A stretch of 64,000 nt of DNA from Hypholoma sublateritium FD-334 SS-4 (lineage: Eukaryota > Basidiomycota > Agaricomycetes > Agaricales > Strophariaceae), in the NCBI GenBank assembly GCA_000827495.1, contig KN817525.1, positions 1 through 64,000 on the forward strand, given 5' to 3'. Below are positions 59,463 through 64,000 of the stretch, piece by piece. The stretch's first letter is position 1. Every line of letters begins with the position of its first letter. Below the pieces are notes generated by a model that was not told the origin of the DNA, ran no database searches, and saw nothing but the letters and a program-made list of their open reading frames with translations. Made by a program: the position numbers and the translations under genes.

Positions 59463-62400
59463 ATGAAGCGTTTCTTCGACAAGGCGGTTAAGGGGAATTT
59501 CAAGGCTGACCCGTCGCCCCGGAATCAGAATTCGAGCTCCAAGCCGCAGGCGACGGGGAGCACGAACACAAGCAATGATACTAATGTTAATGGCAACGCT
59601 GCAACTGTCATAACGAACCCGACGCGAGGGCTGCAGCCGAAGGACGTTGTCCCCGCGGTCCCACAACCAAGCCCACACGCGCATATTGCACTACTAGCGA
59701 CGAAGGAGGGCCTGCTTATCCGACCACACGCAGGAGATAGGAACTCGGCACAGGAGCTGGAGTCCTTTGTGCGAGTGAAGTGGGGTAAGGGTGGCGCGGT
59801 AGAGGAGTTGCATCCCGCAGACGACGAGGCGCTTAATTGGGGCGAGGGCGTCGTGGTGTACGGGATCGTTGGTATTCTGGAGCTGTTTGCTTGTACGTCT
59901 CTTTCTTTATCGGCGGCGGGGATGAGATGGCTCACCAGCTGCCTGCGCGATAGGCTCGTATCTGCTAGTGATCACCGCACGGACGGAGGTCGGAAGCGGT
60001 GCGTCCATTCTCGCAGCTCTGCGTGCCGGACGCGATGACGACGCCGCCCAGTGCTCGACCCATGGCACGCGGTGTACGGGGTGTCCGGCGTGACGCAGAT
60101 TCCGTTGGTCGAAGACCGTGCGCGCATAGCACTGAACACGCTCGCGGCGCGCAGCCTTGCACACTCACGCCCGTCTCTGATGCCGCGGATCACTGAGCAA
60201 CCTGCCGACCTCAGCCTCGACGGCGTAGAGTCAGACGACGACCGGCCCCCGCCCCCCGTGCGGTCGTCTCCGCGCGTGCAGTTTCTTCCTGCCCCCGCTA
60301 TCCGCTTTCTGCAGGGTGGCAGCCCTGCTACCTCGAACCAGGACATTGGGAACACGATAGAGCGACCGCCGTCTGCGGACTCCGTCGCATCGGACGCGTC
60401 GAACCCCAGTTCGGAGAACGCGGGGCCCGTGTTCAAGACACTCGCAGGCCGACTCTCTTTTTGGAGTCGCACGGCGACACGCATGCACACGCCTGGCGCG
60501 GAAGAGACGCCGCTGGTACCCGTGTCGATGTCGCTGAATGAAGAGCAGCAGGTTCTGGATGAAATCATGCGGGAGGGAAAAGAAGCGCCTGTCGGGGCGA
60601 TCGAGAGTATTTTGGCGTCAACGGCACCTGCACCTGCAACCGCGGAAGAGCGACACTCAGAATTAGAAACCAAGGTCGTCCGCGAGACGATCAGAGAGTT
60701 CACGAAAGGCGACATGTATTTCGCGTACAACTTCGGTGAGATATCATCGATTATGCCTGTCTGACCACCTTTACCTGACTGACATGCTGCATAGACCTCA
60801 CTCGTTCACTGCAACACAAACAAGAACTTGTCTTAAAATCGCAGAAACAGCATGACTTACTAGCTGGTCTCGGCGCACTCGCGAACTCCGAAGTACCTCT
60901 AAGTCCTATGGATGGCAAATATTCTCCCATTGCCGACCCGTACCCTTCCCTGCCTCTGTGGCGCCGCGTAGACAAGCAATTTTGGTGGAATGAATGGTTG
61001 TCCAAACCATTCATCGACGCCGGGGTGTGTAATACCTCCTTAGCACTCAAGCTAAATCTAATATTGCTTAATAGCTGCATTCCTACATCCTTCCTATAAT
61101 GCAAGGATTCTGTCAAACAACCCAATTCAACATCCCTGCTGACCCCATCGTTGTGGATCAAGAGTCGGTCATCGACTACATCATCATATCCCGAAGGTCG
61201 CGGCATCGTCCGGGACTGCGATACCAGCGTCGGGGCATTGACGATGCAGCTCATGTAGCCAACTTCGTGGAGACGGAGACTATCATGCGCGTTGAGGTCA
61301 GTTGCCGCATATGACGTCATAATTGGGGAGAAATTGACAATTTCCGACGCAGAGGGAGAAAAAAGAAAACATATTTTCTTTCGTGCAAATCAGGGGCTCA
61401 AGTTAGGATATTGTCTCAAAATACTCAAATTTATATATACTGACTGCAGTACAGTACCCCTCTTCTGGACGCAGACAGGTTATGGGCTGAAGCCCCCACC
61501 ACTGCTGGCGACGGATCGCACCATGTTGCAGAATTTAGACACACTAAAGCGCCACTTTCAGAAAACTATTCCGGTCTATGGGCCTCATGTACGTGAAAAT
61601 TGGCCACGACCACGATTTGATGCTGATTATGTCTGGTATGGAAGACGATAGTAAATCTTGCGGAGCAAGGCGGAAAAGAAGGCGTCATTACAAAAGCATA
61701 TCGAGAGTATATGCATGAACTCAATATGCATGACGCACAGTATGTCAACTTTCTTTCATGTATCTTACGGTTAGTGTGTGTATCCGGCTAATGTATCATA
61801 TACGCGAAATTAGATATTGTGAATATGATTTCCATACGGAAACGAAAGGGATGAAGTAAGGCCCATACCATTCTACAATTCCGATGACGCTAAATCTGTT
61901 TCAGGTATGAGAATATTTCCAGTCTTATTGAGAAAATGGAAAGAACATTCGAAGCACAGGGGTATGTCGAGAAGCCTCATTTCAGTGAGAAGATCCATTT
62001 TAAAACGTACCCTGTAGGTACTTCTGGATCTCAGATAATGTGGTCTTCTCGCAACAGAAGGGTGTGTTCCGCGTCAATTGCATCGACTGCCTTGACCGGA
62101 CAAACGTTGTGGAGGTGCGTAGTCTTTGCAGTCTCGACAATTCGTTAAATCATGACATTCCTGGCAATCTTTTGCTAGTCCGCGTTCGCGAGATATGTGA
62201 TGAACAAGCAGCTCAGTGCTGTAGCTCTCCTCAACCCGAATGCTGGCAGGGTGAATGCTGATATTGCATTTAACGATGGTTAGCCTTTGCGCCATTAGGT
62301 TCTTTTACTAGATGTTAATGATACTAATGCATTCTAGTCTGGGCTAATAACGGCGATGCCATTAGTAGAGCATAGTATGCTTCTTTATCTCTTGCTTGGT

Positions 62401-63900
62401 GCCCTGAGCTGATTTATTTCTAGCGCTGGTACTTCTGCGTTGAAGGTTTGGACCGCCCATCGCAAATAACTCGTAAAACAATACTCATTGCCTATCTTTT
62501 TTGCGTCAGGGTGATTTCACAAGGTATGTACGCTGTACAATCTTAGCACAGTGAAGCTTATTGACATACGAACGTAGAACCGGCAAGCGTGATTTGAGCG
62601 GTATGCTCAATGATGGCGTCAATTCACTTGCAAGGTCAGCTAAGACGATCTGTCTATATTACAAGCTAAAGGCTAAAAGCTTATTTTATAATGCAGAATG
62701 TACACCTCCACCTTCAGTGATTGGTTCTGTCAAGCTGTAATTGACTTCATGCTTGGGAACCGCACGACCTCGGTCTTCTCAGAGTTCCTGCTCAAACTCA
62801 AATCGACAGATCCGCGCGACCTGATACGGCTATCGAAGATCCGGGCGGAGGCTATTGCGACGTCAGTCTCGCGAGTTCTGCCGGAAGGCGAGCGCCTTTT
62901 GTCGGGGTGGACCATGTTCGCTCCGGAAGAGTTGAATGTCAAGATCGGTATCAAGTTCGAGGAGAAGGTATTGCTTTTGGTGCGTGATCAATCATGCTCT
63001 GTGATCTCTCTTTATCCTTACAAAACCATTGCAGTCCGCGAAAGCTCTCTATATTGTGGTAAGTGGAAAATATCAAACTCACGGTCAGTGCTAAGCAATT
63101 GCAGAGCTACGATTATACCCTAGAGAAGGTGAAAATCTATACCCGTGTGCCTCTTGGCGATATCATTCATATCAACAAAGGTTTGTCGGCGAGACTGCAT
63201 TCTAGGATGTAGTAATGACCAAGCTCGATGCAGGCGCATATATCCTATCTCCCCTCGAGGAATCCAGCTGCGACCCCCGGCAAAACGCAGGCTTTGTCAT
63301 AACATGGCTATCTTCACGGCAAGAGTCACGCGTCACGAGCTATTCCGTCCGCAACAGCCTAGATCTCGCAGCAAGCCCGCCGCCCTCGCCCAGCTCACCC
63401 AGCTCGCCCGCCTTCCTGGGCCGAAACCGGAGCCGGAGCCGGAGCAACACGCTCCCTGCCGCGCTGTCGAATTTCCTGAGCGAGTCGTCGTTCAACACGG
63501 CTGGGGCTGGGCAGCAGAACTTTGCGGCGTTCAAGGTGCTCCCCATTGACCCTGCGCGAGGGCGACGGATGTCCAGCGCAACGAGCGCATTGTACTCGGA
63601 CACTTCGGACGAGATGCATGGCGCAGAGTCATGCAAGGAAGCCGTCGACCTTGTTGTTGAACGAATTCAAAATGCCTGCGAAGACGTTGGTGGTGGACAA
63701 GGTGAATTTGTAGTCAATGAGGATGTTGTCAGGTCAGTTCATGCGCTACTTTCTCTCTCTGGCCTCTTCATAAATGTTGACATGCCATGCGGTGCTGTGT
63801 CATGCGGTGCTTCTTTAGCTTGCGGGAAGCCCAGCGAGTGACGAGCGTCTATGCAAAGATGGAGTACGGTGTTAAGCGGCTTCTGTGGCTAGGAGGCTAG
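59463..63900 (+). CDS. SAC-domain phosphoinositide phosphatase with hSac2 domain (INPP5F/SAC2-like)
   Basis: Twenty-one phase-consistent exons from 59463 to a TAG at 63898-63900 give 1,092 residues: 59463-59892, 59954-59998, 60052-60735, 60795-61024, 61075-61296, 61353-61401, 61455-61588, 61645-61739, 61814-61855, 61905-61961, 62018-62114, 62179-62278, 62338-62374, 62424-62445, 62510-62523, 62578-62634, 62697-62979, 63035-63058, 63105-63180, 63234-63732, 63819-63900. The SAC domain has 'IPLFWTQTGYGLKPPP' and the catalytic CX5R motif 'CIDCLDRTN' (C684, R690). The hSac2 region follows ('FEEKVLLLSAKALYIVSYDY', 'YTRVPLGDIIHINKG'). Human INPP5F/Sac2 removes the 4-phosphate of PI4P on endosomes; the same role here is inferred. 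The long insert before the SAC core (60.2-60.7 kb) is disordered. The 14- and 22-nt exons are notable. Confidence 0.93.
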
Positions 63901-64000
63901 GTGTAATAAATTGGTATCGTGCCTCCTTAACAGTTTACTTGTTCCCGTGTCTTCTGCGAGCTTGCATTACCAGGAGTCTGCAACTAGCATTGTCTGTTTG

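Overview
The window is nuclear DNA of a filamentous basidiomycete, most likely an Agaricomycete. The genes are cut by many 48-60 nt GT-AG introns. The gene set includes a Plavaka-type CACTA transposase gene, a Clp1 (clampless)-like protein, a solo HET-domain protein, small secreted proteins typical of mushroom-forming fungi, and ordinary eukaryotic housekeeping genes. No rRNA, tRNA, CRISPR or prokaryotic feature was seen. I rebuilt gene models by hand from splice sites; in every multi-exon model the exon lengths keep one reading frame from start to stop.

Layout. 0.3-3.4 kb: Plavaka-like transposase gene (-), the only place with ambiguous bases. 4.3-5.9 kb: PIG-M/Gpi14 mannosyltransferase (+). 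6.3-10.75 kb: SNF2-family ATPase (-), divergent from PAM17 (+, 11.0-11.8 kb). 12.2-13.5 kb: one-pass membrane protein with an SH3 domain (-). 14.2-18.6 kb: a 12-exon gene (-) joining a CCCH zinc finger, ankyrin-like repeats and a ClpB-like AAA+ domain. It is divergent from a glutaredoxin-like gene (+), which overlaps a ZCCHC8-like zinc-knuckle/PSP gene (+, to 20.3 kb). 21.0-27.5 kb: a 13-exon gene (-) for a ~1,934-residue protein of unknown function. 29.4-30.2 kb: a decayed partial copy of the SNF2 gene. 30.7-35.3 kb: a secretory/cell-wall block with a Kre9/Knh1-like secreted protein, a GH5 glycoside hydrolase and a secreted cationic protein built partly from identical-length 33-nt exons. 36.8-39.1 kb: F-box/WD40 protein. 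42.5-43.3 kb: Clp1-like protein. 45.0-46.6 kb: HET-domain protein. 47.6-48.5 kb: cysteine-containing small secreted protein. 50.3-53.0 kb: Erf2-type DHHC palmitoyltransferase. 55.4-59.0 kb: Zn2Cys6 transcription factor. 59.5-63.9 kb: 21-exon SAC/hSac2 phosphoinositide phosphatase.

The housekeeping genes (GPI anchoring, mitochondrial import, palmitoylation, phosphoinositide turnover, RNA surveillance) are not an operon and share no single pathway; two pairs share short divergent promoters. The accessory material (transposon, decayed duplicate, secreted proteins, HET protein, long gene-poor stretches) lies mainly at 0-3.5 kb and 28-50 kb. The most unusual items are the exon-module secreted protein at 34.4-35.3 kb, the CCCH-ankyrin-AAA+ gene, the large unknown protein, and the intron-bearing pseudogene of the SNF2 ATPase about 20 kb from its apparent parent.
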